From: Fidelibacterota bacterium
Lineage (GTDB): Bacteria; Fidelibacterota; Marinisomatia; SCGC-AAA003-L08; TS1B11
Length of the DNA: 62,562 bases
Reading direction: 5' to 3'
Assembly: GCA_004124295.1 (NCBI GenBank)
Contig: SCKI01000007.1
Coordinates: forward strand, 61,388-123,949
Of this stretch, positions 25,724-34,275 are shown piece by piece; the first letter of the stretch is position 1, and every line of letters starts with the position of its first letter. A model generated the notes under the pieces. That model was not told where the DNA came from. It saw only the letters and a list, made by a program, of their open reading frames with translations, and ran no database searches. Both the position numbers and the translations under genes were made by a program.

Positions 25724-27364
25724 GTGATGGGTACTATAGGCACGTTGGACAGCGTCGTCATCCTGACCTACTTCGGGGCCGTTTTCGGCATCGCCTATTG
25801 GGCCTCCAGAGTCCGCAAACAGAGCAGCTCGGACTACTTTCTCGCCGGCCGGAACCTCGGCTGGCTGGTCGTGGGGGCGAGCCTGTTCGCCTCCAATATC
25901 GGCAGCGAACATCTCATCGGCCTGGCCGGCTCCGGGGCCAGCGGCGGTATGGCCGTGGGCCACTTCGAATGGCTGGCCACATTGATCCTGCTTCTGCTGG
26001 GGTGGCTGTTCGTGCCGTTCTACCAGCGCAGCGGCGTCACCACGATGCCCGAGTTCCTGGAACTGCGCTATAACGGCGCCTCGCGCACCTACCTGGCGGT
26101 GGTCTCGGTGGTCGGCTATGTGCTCACCAAGATCAGCGTTTCGCTCTACGCCGGGGGCCTGATTATCGGCCAGCTGACCGGCCTGAGCATCTGGACCAGC
26201 GCTGCCATCATCGTCGTCCTGACCGGCATCTACACCGTCGCCGGTGGGTTGCGGGCGGTGATCTACACCGACACCATGCAGGCGTTCACCCTCATCGTGG
26301 GATCGGCGGTGCTCACGATCCTGGGCTTGAATGCCATCGGTGGCTGGGAAGGTCTGCAAGCCTCGGTTCCGCCCGATTTCTTCTCCATGTGGAAGCCGTC
26401 CAACCATCCCGATTTCCCCTGGACCGGCATCATTTTCGGCGCGCCGATCCTGGGCGTCTGGTACTGGTGCACCGATCAATACATCGTCCAGCGGGTCCTG
26501 GCCGCCAAAAATATCCAGGTGGCCCGGTCGGCTACCCTCTTCGCCGGAGCGCTGAAGATTCTGCCCGTATTCATCTTTGTGATGCCCGGCATCATCGCCT
26601 ACGGCCTCTACAACAACAGCGCCGGCAACGTGGGCGATCTGGCCCTGGTGACGCTGGCCACAGACGTGCTCCCGGCGGGGCTGTCGGGCCTGTTTATGGC
26701 CGGTCTCCTGGCGGCGCTGATGAGCTCGCTGAGCTCGGTGTTCAACTCCTGCTCAACGATAATCAGCTGGGATTTCTACAAGAAGATGAAACCGGAGGCC
26801 ACCGAAGCCCAGTTGATCACCGTGGGCCGGATTGCCACGGTCGTGCTGGTGATCCTGGGGTTGCTCTGGATACCGCTCATGAAGAATATCTCATCCCAGC
26901 TCTACATCTATCTGCAGAGTGTCCAGGCATACATCGCCCCGCCCATCGCGGCCTGCTTCCTGCTGGGTATTTTCATACCCAAGCTGAACGGCAAGGGGGC
27001 CATCTCGGCCCTGCTTTCCGGGGCGGTACTGGGATTTCTGCGGCTGGTGCTGGAGCTGGTCCACGGCAGGGACCACATGGGTCTGGCCGCCGGCAGTCTG
27101 TGGGCCTGGGTGGCGGAGATCAATTTCCTGCACTTCGCCATTTTACTGTTCGTGATCAGTTCGGTGATCCTGATCGGGGTGAGCCTGGCTACCGGACCCC
27201 CGCGTGATGAGCAGGTTGCCGAGCTGACCTACGCCGGTGTGCGGGCCGGCGAGGCGCGAGCCGGCCTGGCCAAGGCCCCCATGGACGCCCAGACCAGGAC
27301 CCAGGTGTACCTGTCGGTGGCGCTGGCCGCCACCATCGGTGTGCTCTGGATCATTTTCGCCTGA
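25724..27364 (+). CDS. SSS-family sodium/sugar symporter
   Basis: 546-residue inner-membrane symporter of the solute:sodium symporter family with about 13-14 hydrophobic helices. SGLT-like signatures: SSDYFLAGRNLGWLVVGASL, FASNIGSEHLIGLAGSGA, TMPEFLELRYN, TGIYTVAGGLRAVIYTDTMQ, WYWCTDQYIVQRVLAAKN. It probably imports a monosaccharide or short oligosaccharide with Na+. The ribosome binding site AAGGAGGAGG (25707-25716) lies 7 bases before GTG 25724 and 10 before ATG 25727, so either start is possible. It converges on the minus-strand ABC operon, with 47 bases between the stop codons. Confidence 0.93.
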   Translation: MMGTIGTLDSVVILTYFGAVFGIAYWASRVRKQSSSDYFLAGRNLGWLVVGASLFASNIGSEHLIGLAGSGASGGMAVGHFEWLATLILLLLGWLFVPFYQRSGVTTMPEFLELRYNGASRTYLAVVSVVGYVLTKISVSLYAGGLIIGQLTGLSIWTSAAIIVVLTGIYTVAGGLRAVIYTDTMQAFTLIVGSAVLTILGLNAIGGWEGLQASVPPDFFSMWKPSNHPDFPWTGIIFGAPILGVWYWCTDQYIVQRVLAAKNIQVARSATLFAGALKILPVFIFVMPGIIAYGLYNNSAGNVGDLALVTLATDVLPAGLSGLFMAGLLAALMSSLSSVFNSCSTIISWDFYKKMKPEATEAQLITVGRIATVVLVILGLLWIPLMKNISSQLYIYLQSVQAYIAPPIAACFLLGIFIPKLNGKGAISALLSGAVLGFLRLVLELVHGRDHMGLAAGSLWAWVAEINFLHFAILLFVISSVILIGVSLATGPPRDEQVAELTYAGVRAGEARAGLAKAPMDAQTRTQVYLSVALAATIGVLWIIFA

Positions 27365-27411
27365 CCCCGCGGCGGCGCTGCGGCAAAAGCAGGGAGGGTC
27401 GCCGGCGAGGC

Positions 27412-28557
27412 CTAGCCTTCTTCGCCGGTAGGCACCCGCAGGCCTGAATCGGGCCCTGAATCAGCCCCCGATTCAGGATGGAACAGGCTGATGTGGCGCT
27501 GGTCGAAGGCGACCTGGATGGTGTTGCCGGCGGCAAAGGCCTCCAGGCCCTGGCTCGGATCGACGCGCATGCAGCAGTGGCAACCCCCCAGGTCAAAATA
27601 GACGTAGGCATCGCTCCCCACAGGCTCCAGCACGTCAACGGTCACCTTGTAGATGGCGTCATCCGGTTCCCCGTTCCGGCTGCCGGCGGGATAAATATGT
27701 TCCGGCCGGACGCCGATGGTCCCTTTGCCGCCGGGCAGCTTGGCCAGGGCGGCGGCAACCTCGGCGGGCAGGGCCAGCTGGGCTTCCCCCGCGGCAAAGG
27801 CGCCGCTATCCCCCGACAGGCCGCCGGAGAAGAAATTCATGGCCGGCGAGCCGATGAATCCGGCCACGAACAGGTTGGCCGGGCGCCGGTAAAGATTGTA
27901 GGGCGTGTCAACCTGTTGCAGCCGGCCCTCCTGCAGCACCACGATGCGGCTGCCCATCGTCATGGCCTCCACCTGGTCATGGGTCACATAGATGATGGTG
28001 GTCTGCAACTGCTTGTGCAGTCGGCTGATCTCGACCCGCATCTGCATGCGCAGCTTGGCATCAAGGTTGGAGAGCGGTTCGTCAAACAGGAACACGTTGG
28101 GATTGCGCACCATGGCCCGGCCTACCGCCACCCGCTGGCGCTGGCCGCCCGATAGCGCGTGGGGCTTGCGCTGGAGCAGTTCGTCCAGCTCGAGGATTCT
28201 CGCCGCCTCTTCCACCCGCTCCCGGATTTCCGCCTTGGGGACCTTCTTGTGCTTGAGGGCAAAACTCATGTTCTCGAAGACGGTCATGTGGGGATAGAGG
28301 GCGTAATTCTGGAACACCATGGCCACATCCCGATTTTTGGGCGGTATGTCGTTGATGCGCGTATCGCCGATAAAGATGTCGCCGGCGGAAATCTCCTCCA
28401 GCCCGGCAATCATGCGCAACAGGGTCGATTTGCCGCACCCTGACGGCCCCACCAGCACGAAAAACTCCCCGTCCTCAATGGTCAGGGTGATGTCGTGGAG
28501 GGCCACCACGTCGTTTCCATATACTTTGCGGACGTTGCTTATCTGAACAGATGCCAA
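27412..28557 (-). CDS. ABC transporter ATPase, MalK/UgpC/MsmK type
   Basis: Cytoplasmic ATPase (about 381 residues) energising the sugar importer encoded upstream. Walker A GPSGCGKST, Q-loop MVFQNYALYPHMTV, signature LSGGQRQRVAVGRA, Walker B NVFLFDEPLSNLDAK and switch THDQ are all present. The C-terminal regulatory domain has the conserved IGVRPEHI of the sugar-importer ATPases. Start: the frame is open to 28596, but TTG at 28557 (giving MASVQISNVRKVYG) has GGAG 6 bases upstream and matches where family members begin. It is the last gene of the minus-strand operon. A MalK-like ATPase encoded with its own permeases is expected to be dedicated, though some serve several importers. Confidence 0.93.
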   Translation of the reverse strand: MASVQISNVRKVYGNDVVALHDITLTIEDGEFFVLVGPSGCGKSTLLRMIAGLEEISAGDIFIGDTRINDIPPKNRDVAMVFQNYALYPHMTVFENMSFALKHKKVPKAEIRERVEEAARILELDELLQRKPHALSGGQRQRVAVGRAMVRNPNVFLFDEPLSNLDAKLRMQMRVEISRLHKQLQTTIIYVTHDQVEAMTMGSRIVVLQEGRLQQVDTPYNLYRRPANLFVAGFIGSPAMNFFSGGLSGDSGAFAAGEAQLALPAEVAAALAKLPGGKGTIGVRPEHIYPAGSRNGEPDDAIYKVTVDVLEPVGSDAYVYFDLGGCHCCMRVDPSQGLEAFAAGNTIQVAFDQRHISLFHPESGADSGPDSGLRVPTGEEG

Positions 28558-28632
28558 TGCAGTCTCCTGTCTTGCGGTTCCTGTCCCCCGGGCCAATGAC
28601 CCCGGCGGCGGCAGCGGCGCTCCCGGTTCGCT

Positions 28633-29589
28633 CTACCCATCGCCGTTAGCCTTCAGCCAGGCCAGAAGTTCCCTGATACTGCCGCTGGCCAGGGCAATGC
28701 AGGTATCGGCGCCGCCGTAATAGAGGCGCAGGGTGTCCCCGTCAGCGGCCACCGTGGCGCCGCAGGGGAAGACCACATCCTGCACATCGCCATGCAGCTC
28801 ATACGGCTCCCGGGGGCCGAAAATCCAGCCGTCGCCGCGCCGGATGCAGCGGCCCGGGTCGTGCAGATCGAAGAGGGCCAGACCGAGCCGGTAGATGCTC
28901 CCGGAGGCGGTCTCCTTGACCCCGTGGTAGAGGACCAGCCAGCCCTCGGCGGTTTCAATGGGGGGCGGCGATAATCCGATCTTGTCGGCGTCCCACCAGC
29001 CGCCGGTGCGGGCCTCCAGCATGATCTGGTGCTTGCCCCAGTGAATCAGGTCCGGGGAGTAGGAGAGCCACATGTGGGAGCCGTGGCCGATGGTGGAGGG
29101 CCGGTGGATCATGGCCCACTCGCCATTGAATTTCCGGGGCAGGAGAGCGGCGTCCTTGTCCCAGGGCATGGCGACGGGGCCGAGCCGCTCGAAGGAGCGG
29201 AAATCTTCCGTCAGCGCCAGGGCGACCACGGCCCCCAGACGGCCATAGGCGGTGTAGGCGATGGCGTAGCGGCCCTCCTCCTCCAGAAAGGTGACGCGCG
29301 GGTCTTCCAGACCCCACAGTTCCTCGGGATGCCGCTCCGGCTCGGCGGGCAGGGTGGGGGCAGGGTCGATCTCCCAGCCGTCGATGCCGTTTGCCGACCG
29401 GGCCGCCGTCAGGTGGGAGTGCCCCTTGTGGTCTTCGACCCGGCAGAGCAGCAAGGTCGTGCCGTCGGCCAGCCGGGTGGCGCCGGGATTGAAGACCGTA
29501 TTGGCGGCATAGGGCCAACGGCCGGCAGTCAAAATGGGGTTGTCGCCGTGGCGTTTCAGCAGCTCGCCGGCGGGCGCCGGGCCGGTCAT
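28633..29589 (-). CDS. GH130 beta-mannoside phosphorylase or hydrolase
   Basis: Cytoplasmic five-bladed beta-propeller enzyme of about 318 residues. GH130 members phosphorolyse beta-1,4-mannosyl-glucose or mannooligosaccharides to mannose-1-phosphate, or hydrolyse beta-1,2-mannosides. Hallmarks seen: RHGDNPILTAGRWPYAANTVFNP at the start, the catalytic-Asp motif EELWGLEDPRVT, DKDAALLPRK, WAMIHRPS, WWDADKIGLSPPPIET, WLVLYHG, VVFPCGA and LYYGGADTCIALA. Start ATG 29589 is 27 bases after the permease stop; the frame continues upstream only as a shadow of that permease. Placement between permease and ATPase genes of one operon makes its substrate probably that of the importer, so a beta-mannoside is inferred. 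Confidence 0.92.
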   Translation of the reverse strand: MTGPAPAGELLKRHGDNPILTAGRWPYAANTVFNPGATRLADGTTLLLCRVEDHKGHSHLTAARSANGIDGWEIDPAPTLPAEPERHPEELWGLEDPRVTFLEEEGRYAIAYTAYGRLGAVVALALTEDFRSFERLGPVAMPWDKDAALLPRKFNGEWAMIHRPSTIGHGSHMWLSYSPDLIHWGKHQIMLEARTGGWWDADKIGLSPPPIETAEGWLVLYHGVKETASGSIYRLGLALFDLHDPGRCIRRGDGWIFGPREPYELHGDVQDVVFPCGATVAADGDTLRLYYGGADTCIALASGSIRELLAWLKANGDG

Positions 29590-29615
29590 GGACTGGTTTT
29601 TCCCATAAGGTGCGC

Positions 29616-30437
29616 TTAGCCTTTCAGGCCGGAAGTGGCCATGCTTTCGATGAAATATTTTTGGAAAATCAGGTAGGCGATGATGATGGGCACCGCCAGC
29701 AGGGTGGCGGCGGCTAGAATATTGCCCACCTGGGCTTCGGCCTGGCCCCCCACCGCATACAGGGCCACCATTTGGGGCATGGTCATCATCGACTGGTCGC
29801 GGATGACAATGATGGGCCAGAGGACATCGTTCCAGGTATTGACGAAGGTGAGGATGCCGACGGTAATCAGGGCCGGCTTGGAGAGGGGCCAGATGATCCT
29901 GAACAGAATCTCCAATTCGCCGCAGCCGTCCAGCCGGGCCGAGTCGATTAGGTCGCCGGGGATGGTCTTGAAGGACTGCCTGAAAATAAGGATGGCGAAG
30001 GCGCTGACCATGGCCGGCACGATGAGGGCCTGGTAGGTGTCGATCCAGTGGAACTTCACCATCAGCACGTACATGGGGATGAGGGTGATCTGGAACGGGA
30101 GCATCATGGTGAACAGCAGCAGGCCGAAGATGATATCCCGGCCCTTGAAAGTGAGGCGGGAAAGGGCATAACCGGTGATCGAGGAAAGCAGCAGCACCGA
30201 AGCGGTGACCAGGGTCGATACCAGCATGCTGTTGAAAAAGGCCCGGCCTACAGGTATCTTGCTGAACACGGCCCGGTAGCTCTCCAGGGTGAAAGTTGAG
30301 GGCCACAGCTTCAGGCCGGCAATCTCCACTTCCGGCTTCAGCGTGCCCAGCACCATCCAGATGAACGGGTACAGAAAGGTAGCCGCAGCTCCGGCCAGCA
30401 CCAGGTAGAAGAGCCCTTTGAGGATGGCGCGTATCAC
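29616..30437 (-). CDS. Sugar ABC transporter permease, MalG/UgpE type
   Basis: 273-residue inner-membrane permease with six predicted helices, the second half of the importer channel. The N-terminal FLYPFIWMVLGTLKP and the cytoplasmic coupling-loop EAA motif (DSARLDGCGELEILFRIIWP) identify the MalG-like class. It starts with GTG overlapping the stop of the upstream permease by 4 bases, which suggests translational coupling and a 1:1 ratio. It ends 26 bases before the GH130 start. Confidence 0.94.
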   Translation of the reverse strand: MIRAILKGLFYLVLAGAAATFLYPFIWMVLGTLKPEVEIAGLKLWPSTFTLESYRAVFSKIPVGRAFFNSMLVSTLVTASVLLLSSITGYALSRLTFKGRDIIFGLLLFTMMLPFQITLIPMYVLMVKFHWIDTYQALIVPAMVSAFAILIFRQSFKTIPGDLIDSARLDGCGELEILFRIIWPLSKPALITVGILTFVNTWNDVLWPIIVIRDQSMMTMPQMVALYAVGGQAEAQVGNILAAATLLAVPIIIAYLIFQKYFIESMATSGLKG

Positions 30438-31264
30438 GTGGTGTCGCTCTCGATGTAGCGGCGCTCGAGCAGCACCACGGCAAACACGATCCCGGCGAGA
30501 ACAAATCCTAAGGTGGCGGCATAGCCCATTTTATAGAACGCAAAGCCCTGGTTGTAGATATAGAGGTTCATGGACAAGGTGCTGTTCAGCGGCCCGCCGC
30601 CGGTCATCACATACGGCTCGATGAACAGGGAGAAGCCATTGATGGTGGACAGAATGATCACCGACAGCAGGATCGGATTCAGCATGGGGATGGTGATATT
30701 GAAGAACTGGCTGATCTTCCCTGCGCCGTCCAGGGTGGCAGCCTCATAGACCTGCTTGGGGATGGTCTGCAGTCCCGACAGCAGCAGGATGACGTACAGA
30801 CCGACATTCTTCCAGGTGGCCATAATGGCGATGGCCGGCATGGCGATGGCGGGACTGGTGAGCCATTCGACCCGCTCCAGGCCGACGGACATCAGCAGAC
30901 TGTTCAGCAGGCCCGTATCCGTTGAATAGAGCTGCTTCCAGAGGATGGTGACCACTACCCCCGAAACCACCACGGGCAGGAAAAAGGCTGCCCGGAAAAA
31001 GCCCCGGGCCTGGATCTTCTGGTTGAGAATCACCGCCAGAATCAGGGCCGAGCCAACCTGCAACGGAATGTGGATGCCCAGGAAACGGAAGGTATTCCAC
31101 AGCGATTTCCAGAACAGGGGATCGCTGAAAACGGTGCTGAAGTTCGTGGCCCCGATCCACTGCATGGGGGAGAGCAGGTTCCAGCGGTGCAGCGTGAGGA
31201 CCATCGAAAAAATGATCGGGAATGCGGTGATGACCAGAAAATGCACCAGGTAGGGGGCCACCAT
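30434..31264 (-). CDS. Sugar ABC transporter permease, MalF/UgpA type
   Basis: Inner-membrane permease, partner of the MalG-type protein. The EAA motif is EAATLDGAGKISQFFNITIP, and six hydrophobic segments are visible. The start is uncertain: the first ATG inside the homologous region is 31264 (MVAPYLVHFLVITAFP), but similarity to family N-termini seems to begin earlier (TPRRTFALARPYG). There is no ATG, GTG or TTG between 31264 and the stop of the upstream binding-protein gene. An AUU at 31309, overlapping that stop in ATTAA and preceded by GGAGG at 6 bases, is a possible non-canonical start giving 291 residues. The open frame further upstream is a shadow of the binding-protein gene. Confidence 0.9.
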   Translation of the reverse strand: MVAPYLVHFLVITAFPIIFSMVLTLHRWNLLSPMQWIGATNFSTVFSDPLFWKSLWNTFRFLGIHIPLQVGSALILAVILNQKIQARGFFRAAFFLPVVVSGVVVTILWKQLYSTDTGLLNSLLMSVGLERVEWLTSPAIAMPAIAIMATWKNVGLYVILLLSGLQTIPKQVYEAATLDGAGKISQFFNITIPMLNPILLSVIILSTINGFSLFIEPYVMTGGGPLNSTLSMNLYIYNQGFAFYKMGYAATLGFVLAGIVFAVVLLERRYIESDTT

Positions 31265-31304
31265 CCCGTAGGGCCGGGCCAGGGCGAAGGTCCGTCGCGG
31301 CGTT

Positions 31305-32642
31305 TTAATCCTGCGCCTCCGCGCTACGGATATGCTCCCGGGCCACCAGCTTCGAGATGCGCCGCTGCATGTTGGCCACCGCCTCATCCACCGGCCGGGC
31401 CGCATAGACACTGGCGGCATCGTACTCCTGGCTGAGGATATCGAATATCTCCTGCAGATAGATGCTGTGGTCGGTGCCGGAAGTGTAGGGCAACTGGTCG
31501 GCAAACTGCCTCATTATCGGCCGCTCGGCGAAGTACGAGGAGAAGGCAGGGTCGCTCTGGAGATCCTTGCGCACCGGCAACTGGTCCGTGATGTCCAGCA
31601 ACCGGCGGTCGTTGGCCTTGCTGGTCATGAATTTGACGAACTCCCAGGCTTCGGCCGGATAGGGGGTGGTGGAAAAGATGACGATATTCTTGGGATCGCC
31701 GTAGCTGTGTACCGGGCCTTCGCCGGCAGTGGGCCGGGGCAGGTTGGTGACGCCATAGTGCTGGTAGTCATCGGGCCGGTAGCGCTGCAGATGGCGCATG
31801 AGCCACGGTCCGGATACCTTGAAGGCCAGCTTGTCCAGCAGGAATATCTCCTCCTGAAAAAGAGACCGGGGAAAATAGCCCGCGGCGTAGTTCTCCCGGA
31901 AAAAATTGAGCACCTGGCGGGTTTCGGGCCGGTCCAGATTGACCACCCCATCCTGCATCAGGGTTTCCCCATCTGTGGCCGCAATCAGAAACGTATAGAA
32001 GTCAAAAAAGCGCTCCCACCACTTGGGCAAAATATTCGGGTCGAGCATCCAGGTGTCGAAGTGGCCGTCACCATTGAAGTCCTGAACCAGTCGGGGGGCC
32101 AGCGCTATAAAATCGGCGTAGGTAACGGGCAGCGTGTCCACCCCCGCCTCGGCCAGCAGCTTGCCGTTATAATAGAGCATCAACGGGTTGGCCTTCCAGG
32201 GCATCTGGTAATAGCCGCCGTCAGGGGACCGGAAGCCGTCCCGCAGCGAGGCCGGCACCCGGGAGGTGAGCACTGAATCGAAATCGGCGAACTGGCTCAG
32301 GTCAAGCACCGCCCCGGCATCCCGGTACTGCTCAATGACACCGGGCCAGATATTGGAATAGATGTCCGGCGTTGTCTTGCCCACAATGGCCGCGATGATC
32401 ACTTCCTCACTGGACTGGCCTCCGGGCACCGGCTGGAAGATCACCGGAATACGGGTGGTATCGGCGTTCCATTCGTCAACAATTTGCCGGGCGAACTCCA
32501 CCTCGAAAGGGTTGGTGGCGCACCAGTAGGTCAGTTGGTAGGCCCGGTCAGGCGGCCTGCAGCTGAGCACCAGGCCGAGTCCAGCCAGCAGGGAAATCCA
32601 GCGGATCAGTGGCAGCGCGCTTCTGCTGTCGGGATGGGGCAA
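31305..32642 (-). CDS. ABC transporter sugar-binding lipoprotein
   Basis: 445-residue extracytoplasmic solute-binding protein of the sugar-importer type. The signal peptide ends in lipobox VLSC, followed by YQLTYWCATNPFEVEFARQI and the family's central stretch (GYYQMPWKANPLMLYYNGKL, AEAGVDTLPVTYADF). The C-terminal part carries PAEAWEFVKFMTSK, usual for this class. It binds the sugar and delivers it to the two permeases encoded immediately downstream; the stop overlaps the proposed AUU start of the first. A consensus-like promoter sits just upstream (32686-32714), so this gene and those following may be transcribed separately from the lipoprotein gene at 32743. Confidence 0.93.
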   Translation of the reverse strand: MPHPDSRSALPLIRWISLLAGLGLVLSCRPPDRAYQLTYWCATNPFEVEFARQIVDEWNADTTRIPVIFQPVPGGQSSEEVIIAAIVGKTTPDIYSNIWPGVIEQYRDAGAVLDLSQFADFDSVLTSRVPASLRDGFRSPDGGYYQMPWKANPLMLYYNGKLLAEAGVDTLPVTYADFIALAPRLVQDFNGDGHFDTWMLDPNILPKWWERFFDFYTFLIAATDGETLMQDGVVNLDRPETRQVLNFFRENYAAGYFPRSLFQEEIFLLDKLAFKVSGPWLMRHLQRYRPDDYQHYGVTNLPRPTAGEGPVHSYGDPKNIVIFSTTPYPAEAWEFVKFMTSKANDRRLLDITDQLPVRKDLQSDPAFSSYFAERPIMRQFADQLPYTSGTDHSIYLQEIFDILSQEYDAASVYAARPVDEAVANMQRRISKLVAREHIRSAEAQD

Positions 32643-32685
32643 GTCTGACTCGGTTTACCGGAAAAGGATGTTCAGTTCCGGACGG

Positions 32686-32714
32686 ATTGTATCTCTCCCG
32701 GCAGGCCATGTCAA
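32686..32714 (-). promoter_or_regulatory. Consensus sigma-70 promoter upstream of the binding-protein gene
   Basis: On the minus strand TTGACA (32714-32709, perfect -35) and TACAAT (32691-32686, 5/6 for -10) are exactly 17 bases apart. Transcription would start near 32679, giving a leader of about 37 bases before the ATG at 32642. It lies in the 100-base gap after the gene at 32743, so it could drive the transporter genes independently. Confidence 0.6.
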
Positions 32715-32742
32715 CCGGAATCGGGGCGGCTCGCCCAACGCC

Positions 32743-34035
32743 TTAGCGGTCTGGATCATCCGGCTGCCGCTCGGGGGTGTTGCGCATCAAGTGGGCATAT
32801 TGCAGCGCCTGCAGGGCCTCGATGGTTGATTCCGCGCCGCTGTTGAGGTTCACTTCGCCCGGCCCGTTGATGCCGTCATAGCAGCGCCCCGTGGCCGGAT
32901 CGTACATGGCCCGGCCGCCCCGGTTCGCGCCGCTGAACCAGCCCAGCACCTGCCGGGCCAGTTCGGCATGGGTGCTGTCGCCGGTAATGGCGGCCAGCTT
33001 GCGGATGCCCTTGTAGATCGAGCCGAGGCCGTAGGCGATTTGGGGAAATTCCTCCACCTCAAGTTCGCCGGTCGTGGAAACCGCCAGGCCCCAGATGAAG
33101 CCCCGCTCGACTTGCCAGGTCAGGAATCCGCCGGCCCAGCGCTCCACGGCCGCCAGCAGGGTGGAATCGCCGCTGACTTCAAAGGCCTCCAGCAGGGCCC
33201 GGGCCTGGAGATTGCCCCAGTTGTGCCAGCTGTTTTGCCAGGAATAAAACATGCCGTCGGCGGCCGATGCCGAATCCCGCAGCTGATAGGTCATGATCCC
33301 GGCAGCCAGCTGGGCGATCTGCCGGCGGTAGTCGAGCTCGGAGTGGCGCTGCATTTTGATGAGCGGCAGGATGAATTCGGCCGACATATCGGGGGCCTGG
33401 TAGGGCAGCCAGCCGGCCCGCTCGCCATAGGGTGTCTCGACAAGAGCCGGATAGCTCGTCAGGCTCACCTGCAGCTGGGCATCGGCCCGCCTAAAGCGGT
33501 CCAGCAGCCGCGCGGCGAAGGGCGGATCGGACTCGCGGAAAATCATGTAGGCCGCCGCCAGGCCCCGCAGTCCCCGGGCAGCCCACCAGCCGAAATCGGC
33601 GACGCTGTTCTTGTGGCTGGTGTTGATGGCCCCGTTGGCGTGGATGAAGTTGTACCACAGCCCGTCGTCCCGTTGCATGGCCAGGATGAAATCGGTGAGC
33701 CTGTAGACCGCCGGCAGCAGATCGGTCCGGCCGTTGGTCAGCACCTCGACCTCCAGGACCTCCAGCAGGCGGCCGACGTCATCCACCGCCGATATACCCT
33801 CACCGGGGGCCGGCACGGGCGCATAGGAGGGGAATTCGGCATAGATGTGCACAAAGGCCACCTTCTGGGCGGCGATCTCCAGCGAGTCGAGCAGCGCCAG
33901 GATATGTGTCAGGTTCACGGCCGGTAGCGACCCCGGCTCATGGTCAACACCGGACCGGCAGGCCGGCAGCAGCATGGCGGCCAGCAGTAGCGGCAGGATG
34001 AACCGGCGGCGAAGCGCCAATCGACGGGCAATCAT
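32743..34035 (-). CDS. Lipoprotein with probable alpha/alpha-toroid fold
   Basis: 430-residue lipoprotein: a signal peptide with lipobox LLPAC, then a mostly helical protein with repeated Trp/Tyr-rich helix pairs (ILAMQRDDGLWYNFIHANG, SVADFGWWAARGLRGLAAAY, FYSWQNSWHNWGNLQARALL, FPQIAYGLGSIYKGIRKLAA). This pattern is typical of (alpha/alpha)6-barrel glycan-active proteins such as GH88/GH105, lyase or epimerase families, but I cannot assign it to one. Start 34035 is preferred over the longer frame because it begins the signal peptide (MIARRLALRRRFILPLLLAA) with AGAGGGA upstream. It is the first gene of the minus-strand ABC/GH130 operon, so a glycan-processing or binding role on the same substrate is inferred. 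Confidence 0.75.
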   Translation of the reverse strand: MIARRLALRRRFILPLLLAAMLLPACRSGVDHEPGSLPAVNLTHILALLDSLEIAAQKVAFVHIYAEFPSYAPVPAPGEGISAVDDVGRLLEVLEVEVLTNGRTDLLPAVYRLTDFILAMQRDDGLWYNFIHANGAINTSHKNSVADFGWWAARGLRGLAAAYMIFRESDPPFAARLLDRFRRADAQLQVSLTSYPALVETPYGERAGWLPYQAPDMSAEFILPLIKMQRHSELDYRRQIAQLAAGIMTYQLRDSASAADGMFYSWQNSWHNWGNLQARALLEAFEVSGDSTLLAAVERWAGGFLTWQVERGFIWGLAVSTTGELEVEEFPQIAYGLGSIYKGIRKLAAITGDSTHAELARQVLGWFSGANRGGRAMYDPATGRCYDGINGPGEVNLNSGAESTIEALQALQYAHLMRNTPERQPDDPDR

Positions 34036-34180
34036 CGGGTCCCTCTCCCTCTTGCAGATCACAGGTGGTCCCGTGTCGCTGCACGGGTTTACGGCTCCGG
34101 GCGACAGGGAATATACGGCGCATGGTCCGGCCATGGGAATGTCTGAGGCGAGACCGGCGCCGCAGGATTCGCCTCACCTG

Positions 34181-34210
34181 CGGGCTGGAATATCGGTATA
34201 TTGCAGCCCG
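34181..34210. promoter_or_regulatory. Long operator-like inverted repeat in a divergent promoter region
   Basis: CGGGCTGGAATAT (34181-34193) and ATATTGCAGCCCG (34198-34210) form 13-base arms with a single mismatch around CGGT. It lies between the divergent lipoprotein/ABC operon and the SSS symporter gene, 66 bases before the latter's ATG, and contains a -10-like TATATT. A dimeric repressor or activator site controlling both directions is likely. Further shorter inverted repeats (TGAGGCG 34144-34150 with CGCCTCA 34170-34176) lie beside it. Confidence 0.55.
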
Positions 34211-34275
34211 GAATCACCGTTTCCACAGGTCTCTGACCGACCCTATGATTGCCGATCCGGTGGAGGTTGCCTGCA

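Noticed and set aside
28633..30504. Single 623-codon minus frame covering permease and GH130
   Set aside because: Only the part from 29589 down is coding; the upstream half is an Arg/His/Pro-rich shadow of the MalG-type permease, which is real in another frame.
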